DNA from: Helicobacter canis
Lineage (GTDB): Bacteria > Campylobacterota > Campylobacteria > Campylobacterales > Helicobacteraceae
DNA length: 64,000 nucleotides
NCBI RefSeq assembly: GCF_900451095.1
Contig: NZ_UGHV01000001.1
Coordinates: forward strand, 248,001 to 312,000
Direction of reading: 5' to 3'
The notes beneath the pieces were generated by a model that did not search any database, was not told where the DNA came from, and was given only the letters and a program-made list of their open reading frames with translations. This document shows positions 9,910-18,257 of the stretch, piece after piece (within the stretch, counting starts at the first letter, position 1; every line of letters starts with the position of its first letter). Both the position numbers and the translations under genes were made by a program.

Positions 9910-10452
9910 ATGACAGAAATGGAATTGAAGCTCATCAAAATGCATAGCGCGTTTTACTTCAAGAAGCTTGATGGATTGGGGCAAAAGGTGCATTACAATG
10001 GGCGATTATTGTTTGATAAATTCCAACGCGTCAATAGTATGCTCACAAGCCAGATTATACGGGATCATTTCGCGCGCAAGATCACTGTGGCACATAGCCT
10101 AATTTTACCCGGTGATAAGGTAGAAAATATCGTTTTTGACTACAATGGTAGGAATCCTGATCGCTTCTACCACAAAGCGCAGCTACTCTTGCGCGATGAA
10201 GGGTTCATCAATTTTACCGCTTATAACACAAAAACCCCTGGGCATTTGCATTTGTATATCCACAAAGGACACACAGATTTGAGCGAGGGGCAGCGGCTTG
10301 CACGCACACTCTCACTAAAACTTGGACAAAAAATGCCCCTTGAATGGCGCGTTTTCCCGAATATTGATTTACCAAGAGATTTTAATATACTTATCGTGCC
10401 TTATGAAGTCTATGCCAAAGAGCGTGGGGCTTCTTGGGCTAGACATATGTAG
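9910..10452 (+). CDS. DUF1882 domain protein
   Basis: 180 aa soluble protein of the DUF1882 family, which to my knowledge is restricted to Campylobacterota and lies after glyA in Helicobacter pylori too. Recognisable parts are KIDGLG-like [16 protein letters not shown] and the C-terminal [19 protein letters not shown]. No catalytic motif or membrane segment is visible. AAGGA precedes ATG 9910. Function unknown. Confidence 0.82.
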   Translation: MTEMELKLIKMHSAFYFKKLDGLGQKVHYNGRLLFDKFQRVNSMLTSQIIRDHFARKITVAHSLILPGDKVENIVFDYNGRNPDRFYHKAQLLLRDEGFINFTAYNTKTPGHLHLYIHKGHTDLSEGQRLARTLSLKLGQKMPLEWRVFPNIDLPRDFNILIVPYEVYAKERGASWARHM

Positions 10453-10464
10453 GAAGGAGCATAT

Positions 10465-11322
10465 ATGGAAGATAGGAAAGAATTAAGCGAGATTCTACTA
10501 GGAAACAATAAACAATCTTCAAGTGGCAAGAAAGCGGTGTTTGTCGTCATAGCGGCTATTGCGATTATCGCGGTGGTAGCGTTTTTGGTATGGAAATTTC
10601 TCATCACCAAAGAAGAGCCGCTAGCTACTCCAAGCGAGATTGTCGATCAAAATGCAATGAAACCAGCCGATGATGTGTTTAGTAGTAATTTTGGTAGTTT
10701 AGATTTTGGGCAAGATAGTAGTGCGCCCAGCTCCATAGATACCTATGGTATGCCATCTATCCCACAGGATTTGAATATGGGCTTTGAGCAAGATCCAATC
10801 TCTCAAGACAATACCAATGCAGGCAATGCTGTCGATATTGACAATGCCTTGAGCAATATCGAAGATACAATTAGCCCTAGCCCCGCTCCTAAGCCTACTA
10901 CCACACCTAAGCCAGAAGCTCCAAAGCCAGCAGAAAAGCCAAAACCTGTCCAAAAGCCACAAGCCCCTACTCCTAAGCCTACTACCACGCCAAAGCCTGC
11001 GCCTAAGCCAGAAGCTCCAAAGCCCAAGCCAGAATCTAGCCCCAAAGCCCAGTCTGCTAGCGCGAGTGCCCCCGCAGTGGCAAATGGATCTGCACCTACA
11101 CAAGGGTTTTATTGGCAGGTTGGCGCATTTGAGAAAGAGCCAAATGCAGAATTTTTGACACTCATTAAAAAATACCCTTATAGAATCCAGCATATTGTTT
11201 TAGACAACAAGCCAAATGCTCGCTATCTTTTAGGACCATACAAAAGCAGAGCGCAAGCCCCAAATCGCGAAGAAATAGCCAATATGTTTAAAGAAAATCC
11301 AACACCTGTCGAAATCCCATAG
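10465..11322 (+). CDS. SPOR domain membrane protein
   Basis: 285 aa bitopic protein: a short cytoplasmic N-terminus, one membrane helix at about residues 23-42, a long Pro/Lys/Thr-rich linker (about 135-195, repeated KPTTTPKP units) and a C-terminal SPOR domain starting near QGFYWQVGAF and ending YLLGPYKSRAQA. SPOR domains bind denuded glycan strands of septal peptidoglycan, so a role at division sites is likely. ATG 10465 has AGGAAGGAG upstream. A strong terminator follows directly. Confidence 0.88.
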   Translation: MEDRKELSEILLGNNKQSSSGKKAVFVVIAAIAIIAVVAFLVWKFLITKEEPLATPSEIVDQNAMKPADDVFSSNFGSLDFGQDSSAPSSIDTYGMPSIPQDLNMGFEQDPISQDNTNAGNAVDIDNALSNIEDTISPSPAPKPTTTPKPEAPKPAEKPKPVQKPQAPTPKPTTTPKPAPKPEAPKPKPESSPKAQSASASAPAVANGSAPTQGFYWQVGAFEKEPNAEFLTLIKKYPYRIQHIVLDNKPNARYLLGPYKSRAQAPNREEIANMFKENPTPVEIP

Positions 11323-11331
11323 TATGTGCAT

Positions 11332-11367
11332 AGCCTTTAGATTCTACTAGAATCTAAAGGCTTTTTT
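11332..11367 (+). terminator. Rho-independent terminator after the SPOR gene
   Basis: A near-perfect hairpin with arms AGCCTTTAGATTCTA and its complement is followed by six T. It lies 10 bases after the stop of the SPOR gene and just before tRNA-Glu, so it ends the lysS-glyA transcript. Confidence 0.88.
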
Positions 11368-11373
11368 ATACAA

Positions 11374-11449
11374 GACCCTTTCATCTAGCGGTCAAGGATA
11401 CTGCCCTTTCTAGGCAGTCACGGAAGTTCGAATCTTTCAAGGGTCGCCA
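11374..11449 (+). tRNA. tRNA-Glu (anticodon TTC)
   Basis: The 76-base cloverleaf has acceptor arms GACCCTT and AAGGGTC, an anticodon stem CTGCC/GGCAG around CTTTCTA with anticodon TTC, a GTTCGAATC T-loop and an encoded CCA end. It starts 6 bases after the terminator. Confidence 0.95.
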
Positions 11450-11535
11450 TCTGCCTTATCCCCACAATTATCATCTACCATTAAACACGATCAAATGCCA
11501 TAATTTTCTCCAATCTCCTTCAAGCCCATTCAATA

Positions 11536-11552
11536 TGGAATTAAATTTGCTT
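11536..11552 (+). promoter_or_regulatory. Sigma-54 (RpoN) promoter of flgBC-fliE
   Basis: TGGAATTAAATTTGCTT has GG at -24 and GC at -12 separated by exactly 10 bases, matching the RpoN consensus. It lies 42 bases before the flgB ATG. Helicobacter rod genes are known to be RpoN/FlgR dependent. Confidence 0.82.
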
Positions 11553-11593
11553 CATTGCTTAATATATTTATGAAGAGTCATAAAGGAGTTGTG

Positions 11594-12040
11594 ATGATTT
11601 CTTTTGCAGCTGAGGCTAAAGTCTATTCTCTCACATATAAGGCGTTGGATTTTCGCTCTTTGCGACAAGATTTGATAGCTGGCAATATCGCTAATCAAAA
11701 CACCCCCTTTTATCGCCCAAGAGATATAGAATTTACACAAATGCTAGCTCTAGAGCAAGCAGAAATACTTGAAAACAAAAAGCCACCTATTCTTCATATC
11801 GCACAAACAAAATCCAAGCATTTTAGCCTAGATGATAGTCGCACATCGCGCCATATCCATAGACCCGATATGTTTTTCCGTGATGGGCATTTGGCAAGAA
11901 ATGATGGCAATAGTGTGGATTTGGACATTGAGACAACAGAGCTTGGGAAAAACTCTGTTGTCTATCAAGGCTTAACCACCGCGCTAAAAAAGCACAAAGG
12001 CATCTTAAACTACGCCATTGAAGCTGGCAAAAACATTTAA
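11594..12040 (+). CDS. flgB: Flagellar basal-body rod protein FlgB
   Basis: Proximal rod subunit of the flagellar basal body, assembled in the periplasm via the flagellar export apparatus. The rod-family N-terminal signature LRQDLIAGNIANQNTPFYRPRDIEF is clear and the C-terminal helix ends TALKKHKGILNYAIEAG. ATG 11594 is chosen over an upstream start at 11555 because AAAGGAG precedes it and it yields the normal length (148 aa). The first gene of an RpoN-driven flgB-flgC-fliE operon. Confidence 0.94.
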   Translation: MISFAAEAKVYSLTYKALDFRSLRQDLIAGNIANQNTPFYRPRDIEFTQMLALEQAEILENKKPPILHIAQTKSKHFSLDDSRTSRHIHRPDMFFRDGHLARNDGNSVDLDIETTELGKNSVVYQGLTTALKKHKGILNYAIEAGKNI

Positions 12041-12053
12041 CAAAGGATAAGCG

Positions 12054-12548
12054 ATGAATTTTTTCAACTCATTTGACATTAGCGGCTATGGGCTATCGGC
12101 TCAAAGGATCCGCGCCAATCTCATCTCTGCTAATATCGCAAATGCCAACACCACGCGCACTGATGAGGGCGGACCTTATAGGCGGCAAATGCTCTCATTC
12201 CGTGCATTTGATTTTAATAAGGCATTAAACCAAAAGCTTGAGAAAAACTCTAATGGCATAGAATACGAAGATCCGCTCAACGAAGGGGATTTAGGCAAAA
12301 CTCCAAAGCCCGCGATAATGGGCGTGTATATCGATAAAATCGTGCGTGATGATCGCGCACCCATTATGAAATATGAGCCAAACCACCCAGATGCAAATTC
12401 TGAAGGCTATGTCGCATATCCTAATATCAATCCTGTGGTAGAAATGGCTGATCTAATCGAAGCCACAAGGGCATATCAAGCTAATGTTGCGGCATTTCAA
12501 AGTGCTAAGACTATGGCTGGCAATGCGATTTTAATGATGCAAGCATAG
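12054..12548 (+). CDS. flgC: Flagellar basal-body rod protein FlgC
   Basis: Second proximal rod subunit, 164 aa. It begins with the family pattern FDISGYGLSAQRIRANLISA NIANANTTRT and ends with the conserved VVEMADLIEATRAYQANVAA helix. AAAGGA lies upstream of ATG 12054, 13 bases after flgB. No insert or repeat is present. Confidence 0.96.
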   Translation: MNFFNSFDISGYGLSAQRIRANLISANIANANTTRTDEGGPYRRQMLSFRAFDFNKALNQKLEKNSNGIEYEDPLNEGDLGKTPKPAIMGVYIDKIVRDDRAPIMKYEPNHPDANSEGYVAYPNINPVVEMADLIEATRAYQANVAAFQSAKTMAGNAILMMQA

Positions 12549-12619
12549 CGATATGGTTGTATATAGTAAAATTACAAAAAACCGATATAATAATTTGATA
12601 AATAACACGGAGAAACCAA

Positions 12620-12934
12620 ATGGATGAGATTAAAAAGATTGGCTTAAACCAAGCACTCTCTATCACAAGCTCTACGGGATCATCTCGCACCGCTGGGAGT
12701 AGCGATGCTTCTAGTGGGGAGTTTTCAAAGCTTTTGAAAAAGTCCATTGATGAGCTTAATCAAGTCCAAGAAACTTCCGACAAAGCTCTTGCTGATATGG
12801 CAAGCGGTCAGCTTAAAGATCTTCATCAAGCAGCCATTGCTATTGGCAAAGCAGAGACAAGTATGAAACTTATGCTAGAAGTGCGCAATAAGGCTTTGAG
12901 CGCGTATAAAGAGATTTTACGCACACAAGTGTAG
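12620..12934 (+). CDS. fliE: Flagellar hook-basal body protein FliE
   Basis: 104 aa protein that links the MS ring to the rod. The serine-rich N-terminus precedes the FliE domain (FSKLLKKSIDELNQVQ, DLHQAAIAIGKAETSMKLML and the C-terminal RNKALSAYKEILRTQV). CGGAGAAA lies upstream of ATG 12620. It sits in the 3' part of the rod operon, followed closely by ftsI, the same order as in Helicobacter pylori. Confidence 0.95.
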   Translation: MDEIKKIGLNQALSITSSTGSSRTAGSSDASSGEFSKLLKKSIDELNQVQETSDKALADMASGQLKDLHQAAIAIGKAETSMKLMLEVRNKALSAYKEILRTQV

Positions 12935-12951
12935 ATTCTAGATTCTTGTGT

Positions 12952-14724
12952 ATGCAGTTAGAAAAATCGCGTAGAATTCTTGTTTTTTTTCTACTGCTTT
13001 TGGTGGGGTTTATCGTATTTCTAGCTGTGGCGTATTTCAAGGCAGTTTTGCCTCGCAAAATGCCTACCCTTATCATCACCAAAGCTGACATAGCAGTGCG
13101 TGGCACTATCTATACGCAGGATAATTACTCACTCGCAAGAAGCAAAAAGCTCTATAAACTAAGCTTCAACCCACGCTCCATTGACCCTGATAAAAAAGAG
13201 CTTTTTATCAAACTTCTAGAGATATATAGCCATATACCAAGATCTAAGATTCTAGAAGCTTTCGCCCAGACAAACTACACGACTCTCTCCTATGCCATAA
13301 GCCCCAATACCGCCGCTAATCTAAAAGCCCTAAATGCCAAGCTGCTCGCTTATGATGTGTTCCAAGAATACGAAGATGATAGCGGTAAGCTCGTGCAAAA
13401 AATAGGGCTTAGTATCGAGGTAAGTGGGGTTGATAGGGAGTATCCGTATGCAGATTTACTAGAGCCAATTGTAGGCTACACAAGAAAGGAGCAGGAATCT
13501 GGGCTAACAATCCCCAAAGGTGTCGATGGTATAGAAAAATCCCAAGACCCGATCTTAAAAGCCGTAAGCCACGGCAAAGTATCTGGCAGGCGCGATATAG
13601 GGTTTAATGTCATTCAAAGCAAGGGGGCATTGCAGCAAAAACGCTATGATGGCTTTGATGTGGTGCTAGGCATTCCGCTTAAATTCCAGCAAAAGGTAGA
13701 AGCCATCGTAGATGATGCCATTAGGGAGTTTGACTCTGATGAAGTGATCGCTGGCGTGCTACATCCAAAAACAGGGCAGATTCTAGCCCTAGCCACTTCC
13801 AATCGCTTCAATCCAAAATCCATACGCAAGCAAGACTACACAAGCCTAAAAATCCGCGCGATAGAGTCCTTTGAGCCCGGCAGCACCATTAAGCCACTAG
13901 TCTATGCGCTACTTTTAGAAAAGAAGCTTATCAATCCACTAAGTGCCATTGATCTAAACGATGGCTACTACCGCGTGGGGCGATATATCATTAAAGATGA
14001 TTCCATAATGCCCAAAAATCCCACGATAGAAGATGTGCTTGTGCGCTCTAGCAATGTAGGAATGGTCAAGCTCTCAATGCTACTTAGTGGGAGGGAGTTT
14101 TATGATGGGTTAAAAGCATTTGGGCTAGCACAGATTACAGGGATTGATCTGCCTTATGAGAAAGATGGCGTGATCCCATCTGTGCGCGAGCTAAGCCAAG
14201 AGTCCTCCGCGGCAAAGGCATCGGTGTCTTATGGCTATCGCGTGCGCGTTACTTTTATGCAGCTTTTGCGTTCTTATGGGACATTTGTCAATGGTGGATA
14301 TTTGGTTACCCCACATATCACACAGCACTTCATCGCCCAAGATAGCTCCATCTATGTCCCCAATCTCCCATCTCCCAAGCACGCTATCTCTAGCACCACC
14401 GCGCAAAAAATGCAAGAAGTGCTAATCAAAGTCGTAGAATCTGGCACGGGCAAAGCAGCTAAAGTAGAGCAGATCATCGTAGGGGGCAAGACAGGCACAG
14501 CACGCGTTGTGGCGTCATCTGGTGGCTATGGCGAGACTTATAATGGCTCATTTTTTGGCTTTGCCAAAGATGATGAAAACGCCTATGTCATAGGGGTAGT
14601 AACCTTTGGCTCATCAGGGCAGCACTACTATGGCTCACAAACTTCTGCGCCTGTTTTCCAAAAAATCGCCAAAGAGCTTATCGCCCAAGGCTATCTCAAA
14701 CCAATCAAAAAGGACAAACAATGA
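12952..14724 (+). CDS. ftsI: Septal peptidoglycan transpeptidase FtsI (PBP3)
   Basis: Bitopic division-specific transpeptidase of about 590 aa. One membrane helix lies at residues 10-28, followed by the PBP dimerisation domain and the transpeptidase domain. The active-site motifs are all present: STIK in FEPGSTIKPL, SSN in VRSSNVGM and KTG in VGGKTGTARV. ATG 12952 is the likely start; an in-frame TTG lies two codons earlier and no good ribosome-binding site is visible, perhaps because translation is coupled to fliE 17 bases upstream. The stop overlaps the next gene's ATG (ATGA). Confidence 0.93.
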   Translation: MQLEKSRRILVFFLLLLVGFIVFLAVAYFKAVLPRKMPTLIITKADIAVRGTIYTQDNYSLARSKKLYKLSFNPRSIDPDKKELFIKLLEIYSHIPRSKILEAFAQTNYTTLSYAISPNTAANLKALNAKLLAYDVFQEYEDDSGKLVQKIGLSIEVSGVDREYPYADLLEPIVGYTRKEQESGLTIPKGVDGIEKSQDPILKAVSHGKVSGRRDIGFNVIQSKGALQQKRYDGFDVVLGIPLKFQQKVEAIVDDAIREFDSDEVIAGVLHPKTGQILALATSNRFNPKSIRKQDYTSLKIRAIESFEPGSTIKPLVYALLLEKKLINPLSAIDLNDGYYRVGRYIIKDDSIMPKNPTIEDVLVRSSNVGMVKLSMLLSGREFYDGLKAFGLAQITGIDLPYEKDGVIPSVRELSQESSAAKASVSYGYRVRVTFMQLLRSYGTFVNGGYLVTPHITQHFIAQDSSIYVPNLPSPKHAISSTTAQKMQEVLIKVVESGTGKAAKVEQIIVGGKTGTARVVASSGGYGETYNGSFFGFAKDDENAYVIGVVTFGSSGQHYYGSQTSAPVFQKIAKELIAQGYLKPIKKDKQ

Positions 14725-15482
14725 TAATGCCATATATTCGCGGTATTAGAGTGTGTATTTATAGTGTGCTTCTTGTAGGCTTAGCTTATGGGCTAGATTC
14801 TAAGCAGCTAGAATCCACTTTACAAGCACAAGGACTCTCTGCCCAAGTCGTGCAGAAAGTGGATTCTGGCTTGCAGGGATTTACATTTGCCATAGTCGAG
14901 CAAGATAGATTCTGGATACCTCTGCTCGCCCACGATAGTGGCAAAATCATCTTAGGCATATCGCCAAACCTTGTCTTTTCCAAAGATGAGAAGTTTGATG
15001 CCAAGCTTGAAGCACTTTTGCAAAAAGTCAGCCTACATAACAAGCAAATCACCGATGATGGCGTGCTAAAGGTATTTAAACAGCACGCAAATAGCACCAT
15101 AACTATCGCAAACAAATCAGCCAAAAACACACTTTATATGGTGCTTGATCCCAACTGCCCTTATTGTAAAAATGAAATAGAAAAGCTTGAAGAATATGCC
15201 AAAGATTCTACACTCGTGCTTATGATTGTAGGCATTCTCAAGCAAAGCTCCATAGATAAAGCAGCGGCATTTACCAAGCTTATCCAAAGTGCCAAAGCCA
15301 AGAATGAGCAAATCGCCGTGCTAAAAAGGGTGTTTGACAAAAACTTTGAACCAAGTAGCGTGCGCTTTGATAAGCCCACAGAGCAAGGAGATATCACTGC
15401 CAAACTTACTCTAATAGGGCTAGAGCTGCAAAAAGCAGGCTTGCAAGGCGTGCCATATATCATAAAAACCCCCGCTAAATAG
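14721..15482 (+). CDS. Periplasmic thiol:disulfide oxidoreductase, DsbC/DsbG-like
   Basis: 253 aa exported thioredoxin-fold protein. A signal-type hydrophobic stretch (about residues 9-24) is followed by an N-terminal dimerisation-like part and the redox domain with CPYC in MVLDPNCPYCKNEI and a cis-proline in GVPYII. It should form or isomerise disulfides in periplasmic proteins. The start overlaps ftsI by four bases, so translation is coupled. The 12-13 base repeat core occurs twice near the N-terminus (LEST and KVDSG, near 14810 and 14855) without an obvious large insertion. Confidence 0.8.
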   Translation: MIMPYIRGIRVCIYSVLLVGLAYGLDSKQLESTLQAQGLSAQVVQKVDSGLQGFTFAIVEQDRFWIPLLAHDSGKIILGISPNLVFSKDEKFDAKLEALLQKVSLHNKQITDDGVLKVFKQHANSTITIANKSAKNTLYMVLDPNCPYCKNEIEKLEEYAKDSTLVLMIVGILKQSSIDKAAAFTKLIQSAKAKNEQIAVLKRVFDKNFEPSSVRFDKPTEQGDITAKLTLIGLELQKAGLQGVPYIIKTPAK

Positions 15483-15489
15483 ATCTACT

Positions 15490-15906
15490 ATGCGCTTAAG
15501 CAGGGCGTTTAGTATGATTGAGCTAGTGTTTGTGATAGCCGTGCTTGGTGTGCTAAGTGCTACGCTCATCAAGCAGCTAGATTTTAGCAAGAAAGCCTGC
15601 TATACCAAGCTAGCCCACACACTAGGCACGATACAAGAGCAGCTCTCTTTTCTCTATACGCGCCACAGCCTGCTAGGCAGCAAGCCTACGCAATCCCAAG
15701 TGCGCGCACTTATAGAAGCCCACACACTAGAATCCAAACAATGTCGGCTAGGCTTTGTGCGCAATCGCTTCCGCGCAGAAGTAGCGGGCGTGGGGGTGAA
15801 TTTCACCCTAGAGCCAAGTGATTTGAGTATCCAGCCCTCGTTTAAATGCCCCTTTTCTAGGAATATTGTTTGTAGAGAGATTCTCTTGCGCAGTAAAAGA
15901 CTCTAG
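15490..15906 (+). CDS. Type IV pilin-like / pseudopilin-like protein
   Basis: 138 aa protein with a class III signal: short basic leader MRLSRAF, then SMIELVFVIAVLGVLSATLI, with the fifth-position Glu expected after prepilin-peptidase cleavage. The rest is a soluble domain with paired Cys residues (CYTKLAH, CRLGFV, CPFSRNIVC). It lies 7 bases after the Dsb-type gene, whose product could form its disulfides. No pilus assembly genes or prepilin peptidase are seen here. Role unknown. The stop is 14 bases from the convergent cdtC stop. Confidence 0.7.
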   Translation: MRLSRAFSMIELVFVIAVLGVLSATLIKQLDFSKKACYTKLAHTLGTIQEQLSFLYTRHSLLGSKPTQSQVRALIEAHTLESKQCRLGFVRNRFRAEVAGVGVNFTLEPSDLSIQPSFKCPFSRNIVCREILLRSKRL

Positions 15907-15919
15907 GCAAGGAGCAAGA

Positions 15920-16471
15920 TTAAGGATTGATAAGTCTTGCATCACGGATAGGGGGATTGAGCAAAAAGAGATTATCCAAATCCACAGAAAAGAGACTATC
16001 CACATCGCAAGGGCGGATTCCAATGCCCCTGCCCCTAGGGAGCTGGGGGTTATTAAACACGGTCATACACTCATTTTTTGCTAGCACAAAGGAGCGGATT
16101 TGCACTGCGGGCGTGGTTGTGGGGATAATGGTATAGAGTGTCTCATATTTTTTAGAATCCAAATCTTCATCGCAGTTTTTACGCGTGAAAAGCCCATCTT
16201 CGCCTAAGGCTAGGCAGACATCTTGCGTGCCTAGCTGCACAAACTGCACCGCACCAAGCCCAAAATCCTTAAAAGGATCATCTTTACTCATATCCTCTGT
16301 CAAAGGAATATCCCGTATAGTCCAATTCCTATCTTTCCCAAAGCCCACAATATCCCCAGAAAACGCACTTCGTATCGACACAGGCGTGGTAAATTCTACA
16401 AAATCTGGCAGCTCTGGATCATCTGCATACGCACTAAGCATAAATATCGCAACTAGCAATAATCTTTTCAT
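15920..16471 (-). CDS. cdtC: Cytolethal distending toxin subunit C
   Basis: Ricin-like lectin subunit of the CDT holotoxin, which binds host cells and helps deliver CdtB. About 183 aa with signal peptide MKRLLLVAIFMLSAYA. Features include GFGKDRNWTIRDIPL, FGLGAVQFVQLGTQDVCLAL and RSFVLAKNECMTVFNNPQL, in line with CdtC. ATG 16471 is chosen because AAGGAG lies 5 bases upstream. It is the last gene of cdtABC, 12 bases after cdtB. Confidence 0.92.
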   Translation of the reverse strand: MKRLLLVAIFMLSAYADDPELPDFVEFTTPVSIRSAFSGDIVGFGKDRNWTIRDIPLTEDMSKDDPFKDFGLGAVQFVQLGTQDVCLALGEDGLFTRKNCDEDLDSKKYETLYTIIPTTTPAVQIRSFVLAKNECMTVFNNPQLPRGRGIGIRPCDVDSLFSVDLDNLFLLNPPIRDARLINP

Positions 16472-16483
16472 ACCCACTCCTTA

Positions 16484-17308
16484 CTACTTAAATTTGCCAA
16501 AACGCACAGGGACATGATCTGAAGCTAAATGCGATCGCACGCTAGCTGCCATCAAAAGCGCGGTGATAGCAGGCAGGGCTAGCGTCCTCCTATCACTAGA
16601 GCTTCGCCCCACAACCGCATAGTCCAAAATCCTATTAGCAGCACCTCTGCTAAAATGCGTGGCGGAATTTTGCGTAACGATGTGTATATGATTGGTGATC
16701 CTTGTATCAAGCCCGGATTGTAGGCTTGCAGGATCGCGGTTGAAGTCCCCAGCGATGATCCAGCTTAATTCTTGACGCGTGAGAAATGTATCATGCACCG
16801 CTGTTACTAGAGCTGTCGCATCGCCGCCCCCACTTGCTAATGCGTGGATATTGAAAAACACATCATTGCCGATCCTAATGCCAATAGCCGGGCGTGAAAC
16901 ATCAGCCGCAACCCTATCTTGACGGACCACAAAGACTTCCTCCGCCTGTCTAGCACTCACAATCGCCATATTCACTCGCCTAGCTCCTACATCGATATTG
17001 GCATAGTAGATAAACACAGAATTTGGTCGTGATCGCGTGCCTAGATCCCAAGTGTATTCCTCAATGGGCGTGCCACCGGGCTGGATCACTCTGCCTGTGG
17101 GTCTAGCAGTGGCAGGCACTCTGCCGGCTTCTTGCACCATTAGGATATTCACAGGATTATCCCCGGTGATGAGCTGCCGCACACTTACATTCCACTTATT
17201 TTCCGTGCTAGCTGAAGAGCCCTGCAAATTCCAAGTGCCTACAACATAGTCCTCAATCTTGCCAAAAAGTAGGCTTATGCCTAGTAACATTAGCGCGATA
17301 ATTTTCAT
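16484..17308 (-). CDS. cdtB: Cytolethal distending toxin nuclease subunit B
   Basis: Active subunit of CDT, a DNase I-like enzyme that damages DNA in host nuclei. 274 aa with an N-terminal signal peptide (MKIIALMLLGISLLFG). DNase I-family catalytic residues are intact: Asn in VGTWNLQGSS, Glu in MVQEAGR, His in FFNIHALASGG, Asp/Asn in IIAGDFNRDP, Asp in DYAVVG and the final ASDHVPV. ATG 17308 is preceded by GGGAG; a longer frame upstream lacks a signal peptide. The enzyme therefore looks functional. Confidence 0.96.
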   Translation of the reverse strand: MKIIALMLLGISLLFGKIEDYVVGTWNLQGSSASTENKWNVSVRQLITGDNPVNILMVQEAGRVPATARPTGRVIQPGGTPIEEYTWDLGTRSRPNSVFIYYANIDVGARRVNMAIVSARQAEEVFVVRQDRVAADVSRPAIGIRIGNDVFFNIHALASGGGDATALVTAVHDTFLTRQELSWIIAGDFNRDPASLQSGLDTRITNHIHIVTQNSATHFSRGAANRILDYAVVGRSSSDRRTLALPAITALLMAASVRSHLASDHVPVRFGKFK

Positions 17309-17342
17309 TGTGCTACTCCCTGTTATGTCATATTGTATCAAT

Positions 17343-18071
17343 CTATCTGCCATCGGTGCTAAAGACCACACCTGCTTGAAGCGGAGGAGCGGTGATGAAC
17401 CACTGCTGATCACTATTTAGCTGCCCGCCTTGCACGCAGTTTGTAAGAAAAATGCTAAAAAATCTCGTGGCTTGATTGCTTGGGGTCTGCAAACATTGCT
17501 TCGTGGCGACATTTTGGATTTGCACTGCTTGATTGTCAAAGAAATTAAACCTCCATAGCTGCGCTGGATCTTCCATATTGCAGTAGCTATGGATCACGCC
17601 ATTTCTATACGCACTTAGGCAGGTGCCTTCTTTGGCATTTTGGATTGCTACGCTGCCATTAGCTTTGGTAAAAATCCGCCAAATCCTAGCCCCACCGAAA
17701 TCTAGGGTATCTATGAGTGGATACCCCCACACCCAATTCCCCACCGCTAAAGCCCAGAGCGTCAAAACACCCCCTTCAGGGCTCATAATAGAGAGCAAAT
17801 CAGATACATTCTCTCTGCCGCTACTATTCCCAGCTAGCACAAGCAGCTCTGTATGCTCGGTGGGCGTGTGGTTGCCCATTTCATCGGTGTTTGGTCGAGG
17901 GAGTATGTCTGTAAGGTTTGGTCCCTGCACAAGCGAGACTTTACTAGAATCCACTTCACTCATATCCACAGGCGGCGTAGGAGAATCCCCAATGCCCAAA
18001 TCCACGCCCACACCTACCTCTTGTGCCAAGCAAACCCCAAATAACAGCACCGCACACATAATCAAACGCAT
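17343..18071 (-). CDS. cdtA: Cytolethal distending toxin subunit A
   Basis: First gene of the toxin operon; about 242 aa. A signal peptide MRLIMCAVLLFGVCLAQ is followed by a Pro/Ser-rich segment and a ricin-type lectin domain (LLSIMSPEGGVLTLWALAVGNWVWGY, SYCNMEDPAQLWRF, CLQTPSNQ). CdtA and CdtC form the cell-binding part of the holotoxin. ATG 18071 has GGGAG upstream. One 12-base copy of the repeat core encodes VDSS in the linker after the signal peptide. A -10 box TACAAT lies about 30 bases before the start. Confidence 0.94.
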   Translation of the reverse strand: MRLIMCAVLLFGVCLAQEVGVGVDLGIGDSPTPPVDMSEVDSSKVSLVQGPNLTDILPRPNTDEMGNHTPTEHTELLVLAGNSSGRENVSDLLSIMSPEGGVLTLWALAVGNWVWGYPLIDTLDFGGARIWRIFTKANGSVAIQNAKEGTCLSAYRNGVIHSYCNMEDPAQLWRFNFFDNQAVQIQNVATKQCLQTPSNQATRFFSIFLTNCVQGGQLNSDQQWFITAPPLQAGVVFSTDGR

Positions 18072-18087
18072 AGCAACTCCCAATGTT

Positions 18088-18157
18088 ATAAATTATCCGC
18101 GATTGTAGGGCAAAATACATTAAATACCAAGCAAAGCGCGGTAAATTTGCCTAAAGG
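18088..18157. repeat. Promoter-region duplication, copy 1 (upstream of cdtA)
   Basis: This stretch is closely similar to 19585-19654: both contain GATTGTAGGG, then ATTAAA.ACCAAGCAAAG and a common tail. The two copies share orientation and flank the MFS gene. Confidence 0.75.
18102..18107 (-). promoter_or_regulatory. Predicted -10 box of the cdtABC promoter
   Basis: TACAAT on the minus strand, 31 bases upstream of the cdtA ATG, in an AT-rich region without a good -35, as usual for Helicobacter sigma-80 promoters. The surrounding ~65 bases recur upstream of the MFS gene. Confidence 0.6.
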
Positions 18158-18257
18158 CACGCCCTAACACCCAATATCAACATACGCGCATTGTAGTAGC
18201 AAGCCCTTCATTTCAAGCCATTTCACACAAAGCACGCAGATCCACCCACCCTAGCCC

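Noticed and set aside
11332..11367. Member of the palindromic repeat families
   Set aside because: It contains GATTCTA but lacks the shared ends and is followed by a T-run, so an ordinary terminator explains it.
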